Source: a virus | Direction: 5' to 3' (one strand) | Virus record (IMG/VR): IMGVR_UViG_3300032081_000195 | Span: 1-26,329 of that record | Length of the DNA stretch: 26,329 nucleotides | Part shown: piece after piece, positions 1-8,462 of the stretch | Layout: every line of letters starts with the position of its first letter | Position numbering within the stretch: the stretch's first letter is position 1 | Notes under the pieces: model-generated | Seen by the model: only the letters and a program-made list of their open reading frames with translations | Database searches by the model: none | What the model was told of the DNA's origin: nothing | Translations under genes and position numbers: made by a program

Positions 1-2
1 TC

Positions 3-320
3 CAGGGTAATGTTATAATGTTCAATATATCGATCCTGGCTATGGATATTGTATGGCAAAATAAAGACCAAATAGATGAGTCATTGAATATAGATGAAAC
101 GTTTGTAGGGGTAGATAATGAGCACGATGTAATGAATACGCAATTAGCGGTCCTGAATAAGCTTAATGAGGTCCTGAGAAGAGGTACTCTACATACTGAT
201 TTATTTCAGTTAGATGGCGTTCCAAATTGTGAGCCTTTTTATGATAGGTTTGAAAATAAGATTGCAGGGTGGACTTATACCGTAAATATTATGGTTGCAA
301 ATGATATAGATAAATGCTAG
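3..320 (+). CDS. Tail completion/neck protein, 5' end missing
   Basis: The frame is open to the window edge. An ATG lies at 18, but the N-terminal part expected for this kind of protein would lie upstream, so I treat the gene as truncated by the window start. What remains is about 100 residues, ending in a conserved-looking block (residues 'GVPNCEPFYDRFENKIAGW' followed by a short strand and a terminal Cys). That block resembles small proteins next to HK97 gp10-like proteins in flavobacterial phages, which are thought to act at the head-tail joint. It overlaps the next gene by 7 bases, as expected for a co-translated structural pair. The family is recalled from pattern, not searched; the specific role is inference from position. 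Confidence 0.6.
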   Translation, partial: QGNVIMFNISILAMDIVWQNKDQIDESLNIDETFVGVDNEHDVMNTQLAVLNKLNEVLRRGTLHTDLFQLDGVPNCEPFYDRFENKIAGWTYTVNIMVANDIDKC

Positions 321-886
321 AAACGTTTGATAATCTTAAAAGCTCTTTAGAGCAGTTTAGAGACCTGGTAATAGAAGATGCTAAGAAGAATCTAGCTACG
401 CCACAGGGCAAGTATAACCAGCCAATAGATGCATCAGGGAAGTTAAGTGATAGTATAATGGGAATGCCTGTTGTAGTTTATCCATCAGGAGCTTTAGAAT
501 TTATCATCAAGATGGAGCATTATGGAGCTTTCATCGACCAGGGTGTATCAGGGATTGACAAGAAGTATAACACACCTTATTCATACAAAAGCAAGGGCGG
601 TAAGAATGGTTTAAAAGGTATGCCACCACCAAAGAAATTAGACAAGTGGATTGTTAGAAGAAATATAGCAATGAGAGATGATAAGGGTAAGTTTCTACCT
701 CGTAAGAGCATTCAGTTTGCAATAGCAGTAGGGGTATTTAAGAATGGTATTAAACCAAGCTTATTTTTCACCAAACCTTTTCAGAAGCATTACAAGATGT
801 TACCTGAGGTATTAGCTGAGGCGTATGGCCTGGATGCAGCAGAATTAGTTCGCTTAGTATTTTTAAATAATAAAAAGAAAAAATGA
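314..886 (+). CDS. HK97 gp10-like tail/neck component
   Basis: A 190-residue basic protein. The segment around residues 70-80 (YGAFIDQGVSG) and the later FFTKPF near residue 155 are the kind of conserved blocks seen in HK97 gp10-like proteins, which form part of the neck or tail-completion ring of siphophages. Long Lys-rich stretches (residues 84-115 and the C-terminus) fit a DNA-proximal or assembly role. The start is the ATG at 314, inside the end of the upstream frame. The stop overlaps the next ATG as ATGA, so the two are translationally coupled. Family assignment is by motif and gene order; confidence is moderate. Confidence 0.7.
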   Translation: MLETFDNLKSSLEQFRDLVIEDAKKNLATPQGKYNQPIDASGKLSDSIMGMPVVVYPSGALEFIIKMEHYGAFIDQGVSGIDKKYNTPYSYKSKGGKNGLKGMPPPKKLDKWIVRRNIAMRDDKGKFLPRKSIQFAIAVGVFKNGIKPSLFFTKPFQKHYKMLPEVLAEAYGLDAAELVRLVFLNNKKKK

Positions 887-2031
887 GTACAATAATAAAC
901 GCAAGAAGTCCGTATTACATAAAGTATAAAATCACTGGGGAAGAGATACAAAGTGTTGATATAAGCATTCGTATTTGGAGCGGATTAGAGACGAGTCCAC
1001 CTACACCAGTTACTTATTCTTTGTCTAAAGTGCCTCTAGTTATAGAAACTGATAATTATGCAGTTATAGAGATTAGTGAGTTAATAAGAGATTATTTATA
1101 CACAGAGTTTTATAATGAAGCACAAGATGCAGTATGGGTAAAGGTTGATGCCTCTATTGATATAGGTACAGGTACTCCGTTTACGACCGATGATACTTAT
1201 TTAGCATTTGATGGTTATGGATATTTTGAAGAGGGTGCAAATCCTAGGCAAAGTATATCTCCAGCAGATGACAGTTTTACTCCTATGGTTTTGCAATCTA
1301 ATATGACTGTATATTTTGTACCTGGGAGAGATATAAAGATTCCTGTATTTTCTGAAACGGCTCCAGTTGTAAATACTGATATAGTAGATGGTAAGTGGGA
1401 TGGGAATGATAATTTTTGGAATGTAGTAGATGTAAACTGGCAAGATGTAACCACAAATTTAAACATTACAGATAGTGATGATAGTGCAGATAAGATTCAG
1501 TATGTAATTATTAGTAGTGATGCTGCGGTTACAGGAGATACGATAACGTTTACAAGTACTAACGGAGAAGCTCAAGTACAAACAGTAAAGCTGGTTGAAA
1601 TATGTGAGCCTAGATTTGAGAAGTTTAGAGCGGTATTCTATAATAAATTTGGTGCATTACAATCATTTTGGTTGAGTAAAAAATCAGTTATTTCTACTTC
1701 TATAAAATCTGAAAATTATGAAAGTAATACTTTAGACACTTCAGGTGTAGATGTATCTTACGGTATTTTAAAGCATTCTAAGAAACGTTTTCAGGTTAAG
1801 GCTAACCAAAGTATTAAGACAAATACTCCGTTAATAGATGACACTCAAAATGAGCCGATAGAGCAAATGCTGATGTCAGAACAAGTATGGTTAGAGAAAA
1901 CAGAGGGAGATACTTTACCAGTAGTAGTTAAAACTTCCAGCCTTATTCGTAAAACTAGCCTTAATGATAAAATGGTTCAGTATAGTGTAGATTTTGATTA
2001 TGCGTTTGATAAGATAAACAGTATAAGATAA
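883..2031 (+). CDS. Tail-associated structural protein of unknown fold
   Basis: A 382-residue protein, acidic and rich in Thr, Ser and Val, with no signal peptide or membrane segment. The opening (INARSPYYIKYKI) and alternating beta-type pattern resemble beta-rich tail proteins encoded just upstream of the large baseplate-like protein in Bacteroidota siphophages. It starts at ATG 883 in an ATGA overlap with the gp10-like gene and ends one base into the next start, so it sits in a tight tail operon. No enzymatic motif is visible. It has only one CCTGG pentamer, near 1321, and opens a 3.1 kb stretch lacking that motif. The tail assignment rests on neighbours. Confidence 0.55.
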   Translation: MSTIINARSPYYIKYKITGEEIQSVDISIRIWSGLETSPPTPVTYSLSKVPLVIETDNYAVIEISELIRDYLYTEFYNEAQDAVWVKVDASIDIGTGTPFTTDDTYLAFDGYGYFEEGANPRQSISPADDSFTPMVLQSNMTVYFVPGRDIKIPVFSETAPVVNTDIVDGKWDGNDNFWNVVDVNWQDVTTNLNITDSDDSADKIQYVIISSDAAVTGDTITFTSTNGEAQVQTVKLVEICEPRFEKFRAVFYNKFGALQSFWLSKKSVISTSIKSENYESNTLDTSGVDVSYGILKHSKKRFQVKANQSIKTNTPLIDDTQNEPIEQMLMSEQVWLEKTEGDTLPVVVKTSSLIRKTSLNDKMVQYSVDFDYAFDKINSIR

Positions 2032-4076
2032 TGAGAAATATAGAGTTATACATAAGTGGACAAAGAGTAGATCTCTTCAATGATGAGAGCGTAACTATAA
2101 AAGACAGTATCCAAGATGTGAAAGATATTGAGAAAGTGTTTACATCGTTTTCTAAGTCATTTAATATTCCAGCCTCTAAGACTAATAATAAGCTCTTTAA
2201 ACATTACTATAACTTTGATATTGATAATGGTTTTGATGCTAGGATAAAAGTTGATTCTACGATTGAAATAAATAGCTTAACATTCAAGTTTGGTAAGGTT
2301 AAATTAGAGGGGGTAAATTTAAAATATAATAAACCACATACTTATAGAATTACATTTTTTGGTAGTACGGTTGATTTAAAAGATAAGTTAGGAGAGAGTA
2401 AACTTTCAGATTTAGATTTAACAGAATATGATTTAGACTATAACGCACAAACTGTAAAAACATATTTAGCAGATAAAAGAGAGTCAAATAATAATCATAT
2501 AATAGTACCTTTAATAACGCATACGCAAAGGTTGTTTTATGATAGTAGTTCGCACGATGAAAAAGGAGATGGAAACCTATACTGGGACACAGGTCATATA
2601 CAAGACTTACACGGTGTTAAATGGAATGAGTTAAAGTACGCTATAAGAGTTAATAAAATAATAGAGGCAATAGAAAATGATTTTGGTTTACAGTTTTCTA
2701 CCGACTTTTTTAAAAATATAGATAACGAAAGGTTTGACCATTTATTTTTATGGTTGCATAGAAAAAGTGGTAAAGTCGAAGACTTGTCTGGTGGTACAAA
2801 GGTTGATACTCTAGTAAATGCTTTTAAACCTATCTCTACCACAGGACCTATATACAATAGAAGTGGTTATGTAATGGCTTTAGTATTCAAAGAGGACATA
2901 TTGGAATGGAAAGTTAGACTCGAGCCAGTAAACTTAACGCAAGTATATACGGTTACATTTAGAGATACAAGTAATAATATTATTTATAGAAAAGAAAATC
3001 ACAAAGGAAATTTAACTGTTTTTTTAGAAGATACTTTTGAGTATGGTTTAAGATACTACCTTTGGATTGAGGCGAGTGGACAGGTTTCTTTTAATAATAT
3101 AAGGTGGTCAATAAGATATAGAGATATAACTAACCTAATTTACGATGTACAGTTTAACACAGGCACATACCAAACGTCTTTAAATTTTAGATTTAACGTT
3201 GCTAAACAAATGCCAAATATTAAAATATTAGATTTTCTTACAGGACTGTTTAAGACATTTAATTTAACTGCATACGAGCAAGACGGTATTATAGTTGTAA
3301 AACCTTTAGATGATTTTTACGCAGAATTTAATACATACAATATAGACGAGTATGTAGACGTATCTAGTAGTACGGTAGACATTGCTTTGCCATACAAAGA
3401 GGTTGTTTTTAAATTTAAGGATACAAAATCTTTTTTAGCAAATAAGTATGGCGAATTGCAGAATAAAGAATGGGGCGAGTTAAAATATTCAGATAATACG
3501 CCAGATCTAGTAGGAGGTATCTATAAAATAGAAGTCCCTTTCGGACATATGATGTACGAGAATATAGTAGACCCTAACACAAATTTTAAAACTAATATAC
3601 AATGGGGTTATAGTGTTAATGATAGTCAAAGTGCTTATTTAGGTAGTCCGTTACTGTTTTATCCTAAGTGGGGTGCCTTGCCTTTTAATATTAGTTTTGT
3701 AGATGAAGTTGACGAAAACGGTAAACCAATAAGCCATAGAAATATAGCTGGTTTTAACAAACCTTTAAATAGTCAATCGACTAATTCTAGTTTCAATCCT
3801 TTTAATTTTAATTTTGCTTTAGAGCCAAGCGAATACACAGGTGGGACTGGTTTTAACGAAACTTTATTTACAGAGTATTACTCAGAATATATAAATAGCG
3901 TATTCAATCCTAAGCAAAGAATTACAAAAATAAGTGCTTATTTACCGTTACGAATACTATTAAATTATAAACTTTCAGATAGGTTTGCTTTTAAAGATAA
4001 TATATATAGGATAAATTCAATAACCACTAATTTGCAGACTGGTAAATCGCAATTAGAATTACTAAACGACTTATGA
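2031..4076 (+). CDS. Large tail/baseplate protein (distal tail or tail-associated)
   Basis: A 681-residue protein starting at ATG 2031, overlapping the previous stop by one base. The N-terminus contains the block IYISGQRVDLF-like to FNIPASKTNN (residues about 6-50), then FDARIKV and a YRITFFG block near residues 105-115. I recognise this pattern from large tail proteins of flavobacterial siphophages, usually annotated as hypothetical or tail protein, and thought to form the tail tip or carry host-recognition functions. The body is beta-rich with many Asn, Tyr and Phe. No protease or lysozyme motif is evident. It lies two genes before the tape measure gene, which suits a tail tip component. 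It contains no CCTGG pentamer, unlike the tape measure gene after it. Confidence 0.6.
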   Translation: MRNIELYISGQRVDLFNDESVTIKDSIQDVKDIEKVFTSFSKSFNIPASKTNNKLFKHYYNFDIDNGFDARIKVDSTIEINSLTFKFGKVKLEGVNLKYNKPHTYRITFFGSTVDLKDKLGESKLSDLDLTEYDLDYNAQTVKTYLADKRESNNNHIIVPLITHTQRLFYDSSSHDEKGDGNLYWDTGHIQDLHGVKWNELKYAIRVNKIIEAIENDFGLQFSTDFFKNIDNERFDHLFLWLHRKSGKVEDLSGGTKVDTLVNAFKPISTTGPIYNRSGYVMALVFKEDILEWKVRLEPVNLTQVYTVTFRDTSNNIIYRKENHKGNLTVFLEDTFEYGLRYYLWIEASGQVSFNNIRWSIRYRDITNLIYDVQFNTGTYQTSLNFRFNVAKQMPNIKILDFLTGLFKTFNLTAYEQDGIIVVKPLDDFYAEFNTYNIDEYVDVSSSTVDIALPYKEVVFKFKDTKSFLANKYGELQNKEWGELKYSDNTPDLVGGIYKIEVPFGHMMYENIVDPNTNFKTNIQWGYSVNDSQSAYLGSPLLFYPKWGALPFNISFVDEVDENGKPISHRNIAGFNKPLNSQSTNSSFNPFNFNFALEPSEYTGGTGFNETLFTEYYSEYINSVFNPKQRITKISAYLPLRILLNYKLSDRFAFKDNIYRINSITTNLQTGKSQLELLNDL

Positions 4077-4219
4077 TAAAAAATATATTAGATATGCTTC
4101 CTTATGTAGATGAGGGTAAATATGTTGAGATAGCTAAGGGAAAGAATAACCTACCAATGAGCTGGAAAGAGTTGAGAACACAAATTAAATATGTAAGAAA
4201 TGGTACAAGAAACAGTTAA
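4073..4219 (+). CDS. Small conserved-type phage protein, 48 aa
   Basis: The ATG at 4073 overlaps the stop of the large tail gene (ATGA), and the frame runs 48 codons to TAA at 4217-4219, overlapping the tape measure start at 4200 by 20 bases. The product begins MIKNILDMLPYVDEGKYVEI and ends with basic residues; it has no membrane segment. Tight overlaps on both sides and otherwise unoccupied sequence between two certain genes make a real gene likely. By position before the tape measure it could be a chaperone or assembly factor, but nothing in the sequence proves that. Confidence 0.6.
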   Translation: MIKNILDMLPYVDEGKYVEIAKGKNNLPMSWKELRTQIKYVRNGTRNS

Positions 4220-6122
4220 GATACAGGCTGATGTAAAGGATGCAGTAAAGAAAATATCAGAGCTTACTAAAGCCGTTGAAAAACTTACTAAGGAGAATCA
4301 GGAGCAGCAAGAGAGCCTTAAAGAAGCTTTAGATAAGAATGCTGAGGCAGGAGAGAAACAAGTAAGTGTTCTAAAGAAAGTAAAAGGAGCAGTAGGTAAA
4401 TTAGGTAAAGGTTTTAAAGGACTAGGCCTGGTGTTTAAGGGCCTGGGATTTGGTATTCTTATAAAACTGGCTGGGGATTTAGTTGAGAAGTTTAAAGAGA
4501 ATCAGATAATAACTGATGCTTTAGCTCAAGTTTCTGAAACTTTAAGTATAGTTCTAAACCAAATTATAGATGTATTTAAACCGATTATAGAGAGGGTAAA
4601 TGAGGCAACAGGTGGATTTGATGCTTTACAGAAAGTCCTGGGCGGAGCTTTGACTATTGCTATTAATTCAGTTCTTATTATTATTCAGGGATTAATGCTG
4701 GGCGTTAAAAAAGCACAATTAGCCTGGGAAGAATCATTTTTTGGAGATGAAGATCCTGAAACTATTAAAAGACTACAAGGAGATATAGAAGAAATTGGTA
4801 ATAAGATTGATGCCACTGCAGAAAAAATTAAGGGCGGTGGAAAACAGATTGCAGATAATTTTGTAGAAGCCGTTGGAGAGATTGGTACTTTAGCTGAGGC
4901 CGTTGTAGAGGGGGTTTCTGAGGCCGTTGAAAAAGTTGATGTAAAGACCGCAAGTGCACAGGCTAAAAGGCTGGTAGCAGCTCAAAAGAATTTCAGACTC
5001 TTAGAGCTTCAACAACAAAGGTTGATTGAGAAATATGACTTACAAGCGGAGAAGCAAAGACAGATAAGGGATGATGAAACAGTATCTATTGCGGATAGAA
5101 TAAAAGCTAACGAGGAGTTAGGTAAAGTTTTAGAAGACCAGGTTAATGCAGAAAAAGCATCAGTACAAGCTCGTATAAATTCATTGCAGCAGGAGATTGA
5201 TTTGAAAGGACAATCAACAGAAAGGTCTAATGAGTTATTTGAATTACAGACTGAATTATTAGCAGTTGATGCTAAGGTCGCTGGTTTTAAATCTGAGCAA
5301 TTAACTAATGAAAATGCACTTAAAAAAGAACAGATAGAGCTTACTAATTCACAGTTAGAATCTGAAACTACTTTAACGCTAGAACAAAAGAGGTTTAATG
5401 CTGAAAGAGAAGTAAATGAGCTTACCAGGTTAGAGAAGATGAGAGAGGTCCTGGAGCAAGAAAAAGAGATAGAGCTAGAAAGGTTACAGAATAATATAGA
5501 CCTTTATGCTGAGGGCACTCAAGCTAGAGTAGATGCAGAAATTGCATACGCAGAGGCTAAGCAAGGTTTAGACCAACAAATAGCTACTAATGAAGATGCT
5601 ATAAACAGAGAGAAGAGTAAAAATGAGGTAAAATGGGCAGAGCTTACACAAGAAGAAAAGGCTAGAGTAGTATCAGATGGGTTTAAAAACTTATCATCTA
5701 TCCTGGGCGAAGAAACTGCAGCAGGAAAAGCAGCAGCAATAGCAGCAGCAACGATTGATACCTATCAAAGTGCTACCTCATCATATAAATCACTAGCGGG
5801 TATTCCTATCGTAGGTCCTGCATTAGGAGCAGTAGCAGCAGGGGCAGCAGTTGTATCAGGTTTCAAGAATGTTAAGAGTATCTTAGCTACAAAAACACCT
5901 GGTAATAAGAGTTCAGGCTCCGCTCCATCAGGCTCGGCTTCTACTCCAGCAGTAGCTTCTACTCCACCATCATTTAATTTAGTTGGAGCAAGTGGCTCTA
6001 ACCAGTTAGCTGAGGCTATTGGTAGTCAAACTAAAGAGCCTGTAAAAGCATTTGTAGTATCCAATGATGTTACGACTGCACAAAGTATGGAAAGAAATAT
6101 AGTAGAAAACGCAAGTATATAA
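4200..6122 (+). CDS. Tail tape measure protein
   Basis: A 640-residue protein with the architecture of a phage tape measure. It has an N-terminal helical region with Lys/Glu-rich heptads (residues 1-60) and a Gly/Phe/Leu hydrophobic segment (about 70-95). A second hydrophobic helix pair lies near 145-170, followed by a long coiled coil (about 250-490) rich in Glu, Gln, Lys and Leu. The C-terminal part is Ala/Gly-rich (about 500-570), including AGIPIVGPALGAVAAG. Such proteins set tail length and may help DNA passage through the membrane. At 640 residues it would imply a short tail for the family. The start at 4200 overlaps the upstream small gene by 20 bases. The last codons carry the first half of the late promoter described at 6108. 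It stands upstream of the protease and capsid genes, which is unusual. Confidence 0.85.
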   Translation: MVQETVKIQADVKDAVKKISELTKAVEKLTKENQEQQESLKEALDKNAEAGEKQVSVLKKVKGAVGKLGKGFKGLGLVFKGLGFGILIKLAGDLVEKFKENQIITDALAQVSETLSIVLNQIIDVFKPIIERVNEATGGFDALQKVLGGALTIAINSVLIIIQGLMLGVKKAQLAWEESFFGDEDPETIKRLQGDIEEIGNKIDATAEKIKGGGKQIADNFVEAVGEIGTLAEAVVEGVSEAVEKVDVKTASAQAKRLVAAQKNFRLLELQQQRLIEKYDLQAEKQRQIRDDETVSIADRIKANEELGKVLEDQVNAEKASVQARINSLQQEIDLKGQSTERSNELFELQTELLAVDAKVAGFKSEQLTNENALKKEQIELTNSQLESETTLTLEQKRFNAEREVNELTRLEKMREVLEQEKEIELERLQNNIDLYAEGTQARVDAEIAYAEAKQGLDQQIATNEDAINREKSKNEVKWAELTQEEKARVVSDGFKNLSSILGEETAAGKAAAIAAATIDTYQSATSSYKSLAGIPIVGPALGAVAAGAAVVSGFKNVKSILATKTPGNKSSGSAPSGSASTPAVASTPPSFNLVGASGSNQLAEAIGSQTKEPVKAFVVSNDVTTAQSMERNIVENASI

Positions 6123-6138
6123 ATTATAAACGTTATAT
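6108..6138 (+). promoter_or_regulatory. Candidate phage late promoter, copy 1
   Basis: AACGCAA at 6108-6114, a 16-base spacer, and CGTTATAT at 6131-6138, ending four bases before the protease ATG at 6143. The same two boxes with the same spacer precede the genes at 7324 and 10254. The upstream box lies inside the last codons of the tape measure gene. If the downstream box is a -7 type element, transcription would start at or next to the ATG. Function is inferred from the repetition. Confidence 0.6.
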
Positions 6139-6142
6139 AATT

Positions 6143-7072
6143 ATGAAAATAATAGAGCTAGTTATAGATGAGCTTCAGGAAGATGGAGTAGAGGCAATAT
6201 CGGTTGTAGAATCTCCAGCTATTGAAGAGAATTTTGTGGCTTTAAAGTCTAATTCAGTTGAGATTAAATTTGAAAAGCAAGATGCAGAGAAGAAAATATT
6301 GATGGGGCCTATTCTGATTCCTAATAAACCTATTTTTAGAGTTAGTGGAGAAGATGAGTACTACATTTATTTCAGTAGAGAAACAGTTAAAAAAGCTTCT
6401 GAGCTTTATTTACAAGCTGGTAACCAATCTCAAAGTACTTTAGAACACGAAATGCAGATACAAGGTCTTACCCTGGTTGAATCCTGGATAGTAGAAGACA
6501 AAGAAAATGATAAGTCTAATGTCTATGATATGGATGTGCCAGTAGGTACCTGGATGGGAGCGGTAAAAGTGAACAACGATGAGATATGGAATGATTATGT
6601 AAAGACTGGTAAGGTAAAAGGCTTCTCAATAGAGGGATATTTTGCAGATAAAGCTGAAAGGCCTAAAGAAAACATAGCAGAGTCATTGTCTAGGATTGAA
6701 CAAGAGGAAGCTGAGGCTATTGTTAAAAAATTAAAGGAGTATTTTAAGGAGTCTGAGGGCACGAATTTAGAATCTTATAATGATTACCCACAGAGCGTAA
6801 AGAACAACGCTAAAAGGGGTAGAGAATTAAACGAGAAAGTAAATAACAAGTGTGCTACTCAAGTGGGGAAAGTTCGTGGAGCCACTTTGGAGAAAGGCGG
6901 TAACCTTGAAGCTGATACAATTATGCGTATGTACTCTTACCTGAGCAGAGCTGAAGAAGACTATGATGAAAATGATACAAAAGCCTGTGGTACGATCTCT
7001 TATTTACTATGGGGAGGCCTGGCTGGTAAAAGATGGGCAGAAAGTAAGTTGAAAGAACTAGGTAAATTATAA
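6143..7072 (+). CDS. XkdF-type prohead protease with extra C-terminal domain
   Basis: A 309-residue protein. Residues about 1-170 match the pattern of the XkdF-like putative serine protease family. It has an ELVIDE start and a VESPAIEENF block (22-31). H102 lies in an EHEM context, followed by LVESWIVED (111-119), VPVGTWMGAVKV (132-143) and GFSIEG (160-165). This family is thought to process the prohead during capsid maturation; which His and Ser are catalytic I cannot prove. Residues about 205-309 form a second domain (YPQSVKNNAKRG near the start, GGLAGKRWAESKLK near the end) that recurs in Bacteroidota phage head proteins; its role is unknown. It is followed by small genes, a scaffold-like gene and the capsid gene, the expected order. 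A candidate late promoter sits directly before the start. Confidence 0.8.
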   Translation: MKIIELVIDELQEDGVEAISVVESPAIEENFVALKSNSVEIKFEKQDAEKKILMGPILIPNKPIFRVSGEDEYYIYFSRETVKKASELYLQAGNQSQSTLEHEMQIQGLTLVESWIVEDKENDKSNVYDMDVPVGTWMGAVKVNNDEIWNDYVKTGKVKGFSIEGYFADKAERPKENIAESLSRIEQEEAEAIVKKLKEYFKESEGTNLESYNDYPQSVKNNAKRGRELNEKVNNKCATQVGKVRGATLEKGGNLEADTIMRMYSYLSRAEEDYDENDTKACGTISYLLWGGLAGKRWAESKLKELGKL

Positions 7073-7075
7073 TAT

Positions 7076-7279
7076 ATGGATAAAAAATATACCATAGGAT
7101 ATGCAGTTCCTAAAGGAGGTCGTAGAGCTTGTTTATGTAAAGATAAAGATACGTATTCAGTAGAATGCTGCGATGGGTATTTTATAAATCAAGGTATTGG
7201 AAATATAAATAGGATTAATGTTGAAAAGTGGAGTAATAATTTCTACAAGTGGGAAACACAAGATGTTACCTGGGATTAA
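7076..7279 (+). CDS. Small Cys-rich phage protein, 67 aa
   Basis: The product has four closely placed cysteines (C19, C21, C31, C32) in the pattern CLC-x9-CC, then a QGIG motif and a Trp-rich tail. I recognise this CLC...CC...QGIG pattern as a recurrent small protein in flavobacterial phages, without known function. The cysteines could bind a metal or form disulfides; that is inference. It starts three bases after the protease stop, within the head operon, so a minor virion or assembly role is plausible. The Trp codons near the end include a CCTGG pentamer. Confidence 0.65.
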   Translation: MDKKYTIGYAVPKGGRRACLCKDKDTYSVECCDGYFINQGIGNINRINVEKWSNNFYKWETQDVTWD

Positions 7280-7284
7280 TCTTA

Positions 7285-7315
7285 AACGCAAAACAGAATA
7301 AATTAATCGTTATAT
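7285..7315 (+). promoter_or_regulatory. Candidate phage late promoter, copy 2
   Basis: AACGCAA at 7285-7291, 16-base spacer, CGTTATAT at 7308-7315, then eight bases to the ATG at 7324. It occupies the 44-base gap after the small Cys-rich gene and is the only copy fully outside coding sequence with no other apparent role for the gap. In copy 3 the upstream box is likewise followed by further A residues (AACGCAAAA). Confidence 0.62.
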
Positions 7316-7323
7316 ATGTAATT

Positions 7324-7794
7324 ATGAGTAAAATCAACAATATCCTAAGCAAGATTAAAACTGCTAAAGAAAATCAAAAAACTGAGTTAGCTTCTAAGGA
7401 AGTATCTTTATCATTAACAGGTGTTAAATCTGACTATTCAGCGATTGGAAAAAAAGCTGATAAGATTGATGAGGATATAAAAGAGATTTCAAAAAGAAGT
7501 TTAAAGTTAGTTTCTGAATTAAAGGAATTAGCTAATGAAATGAATAATTTAAAAGTAGATGGTTTAAAGGTAATGCAAGACTTATCAAGAATTTCAAATG
7601 AATCAGAAGATAAGGCTTTAGATTATGAGGATATAGCTTCAAGAATGCAAGAAGCTGATTTAGATTACAAACAACCAATGGCTTTAGCAGAAGAAGCTAT
7701 GGAAATAATGCAGGAAGCTTTGCAAGTTAGAGATTATATTGGGGGTAAAATAGATGATATAGATAAAACATTATCAAATATAAAATCAATTTAA
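7324..7794 (+). CDS. Helical coiled-coil protein of the head module
   Basis: A 156-residue Lys/Glu-rich, almost entirely helical protein with heptad-like Leu/Ile spacing and no Cys or Trp. A longer frame opens at 7249, but the ATG at 7324 is preferred: it follows the candidate late promoter, avoids overlap with the upstream gene, and the extra N-terminal residues look unlike a natural start. It lies between the protease and the scaffold-like gene, so an accessory scaffold or capsid assembly role is possible. I do not recognise the family. It contains no CCTGG pentamer. Confidence 0.7.
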   Translation: MSKINNILSKIKTAKENQKTELASKEVSLSLTGVKSDYSAIGKKADKIDEDIKEISKRSLKLVSELKELANEMNNLKVDGLKVMQDLSRISNESEDKALDYEDIASRMQEADLDYKQPMALAEEAMEIMQEALQVRDYIGGKIDDIDKTLSNIKSI

Positions 7795-7795
7795 T

Positions 7796-8443
7796 ATGAA
7801 TAAATCAAATGAAGTTTTATCTAGAGTTAGACAAGCTTTAGGTATTGAAGTATCATTAGAGCAGCGTAAGTTGGAAAATGGTACTGTGATTGAAGCTGAG
7901 AAGTTTGAATCAGAAGAGCAAGTATTCATCGTAACAGAAGATGAGAAAGTAGCTTTACCAGTTGGAGAATACGCTATGGAAGATGGTATGACACTAGCAG
8001 TAGCAGAAGAGGGTGTTATCTCTCAAATAGTAGAAAAAGTAGCTGAGAAAGTAGCTGATGAGCAAACTGAGGAAGTAGAGGCTGAAGCTGAACAACAAGC
8101 TCCTAAAAAAATAGTAGAGAGTACAGTTAAAGAATCTCACTTTGCAGAAGAAGAAAAACCTGAAAAAGAAGAGGTAGAAGCTGGTTACGTTACTAAAGAA
8201 GAATTAGGACAGGCAGTAGAAGAAATCAAAGCTATGATTGATGAGGTTAAGGCCGAATACGTTAAGAGCGGAGAGGACAAAAAAGAGGAAGAAGCAGATA
8301 TGAAAAAAGAATTATCTAAGGCTGCATCTAAACCTTTAAGACACAATCCAAACGCTAAGAATATTAGCAGAGAGCAGGTTAAATTTTCGTCTAATGCGAA
8401 GAAAACTGTTCTAGACAGAATATTAAATAAAATAAATCAATAA
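7796..8443 (+). CDS. Probable head scaffolding protein
   Basis: A 215-residue, very acidic protein with Glu-rich coiled-coil stretches (about residues 70-165) and a short basic C-terminus (about 175-215). Acidic helical proteins encoded between protease and major capsid protein are typically scaffolds that guide procapsid assembly and are then degraded by the protease. The basic C-terminal tail fits the capsid-binding end of known scaffolds. The N-terminal part (about 10-65) looks more globular, with VFIVTEDEKVALPVGEY-type strands. Assignment rests on position and composition, as scaffolds are poorly conserved in sequence. Confidence 0.7.
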   Translation: MNKSNEVLSRVRQALGIEVSLEQRKLENGTVIEAEKFESEEQVFIVTEDEKVALPVGEYAMEDGMTLAVAEEGVISQIVEKVAEKVADEQTEEVEAEAEQQAPKKIVESTVKESHFAEEEKPEKEEVEAGYVTKEELGQAVEEIKAMIDEVKAEYVKSGEDKKEEEADMKKELSKAASKPLRHNPNAKNISREQVKFSSNAKKTVLDRILNKINQ

Positions 8444-8462
8444 TTTTTTATAATTAAATACA

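Noticed and set aside
1201-1466. Minus-strand open frames inside the tail gene, with similar ones at 2594-2857, 9047-9307, 11245-11637, 12005-12277, 13216-13563 and 22967-23239
   Set aside because: All lie opposite strongly coding + strand genes and have unlikely residue patterns; no sign of any minus-strand operon.
7249-7323. Earlier ATG start for the coiled-coil gene at 7324
   Set aside because: It would overlap the upstream gene and place the late promoter motif inside the coding sequence.
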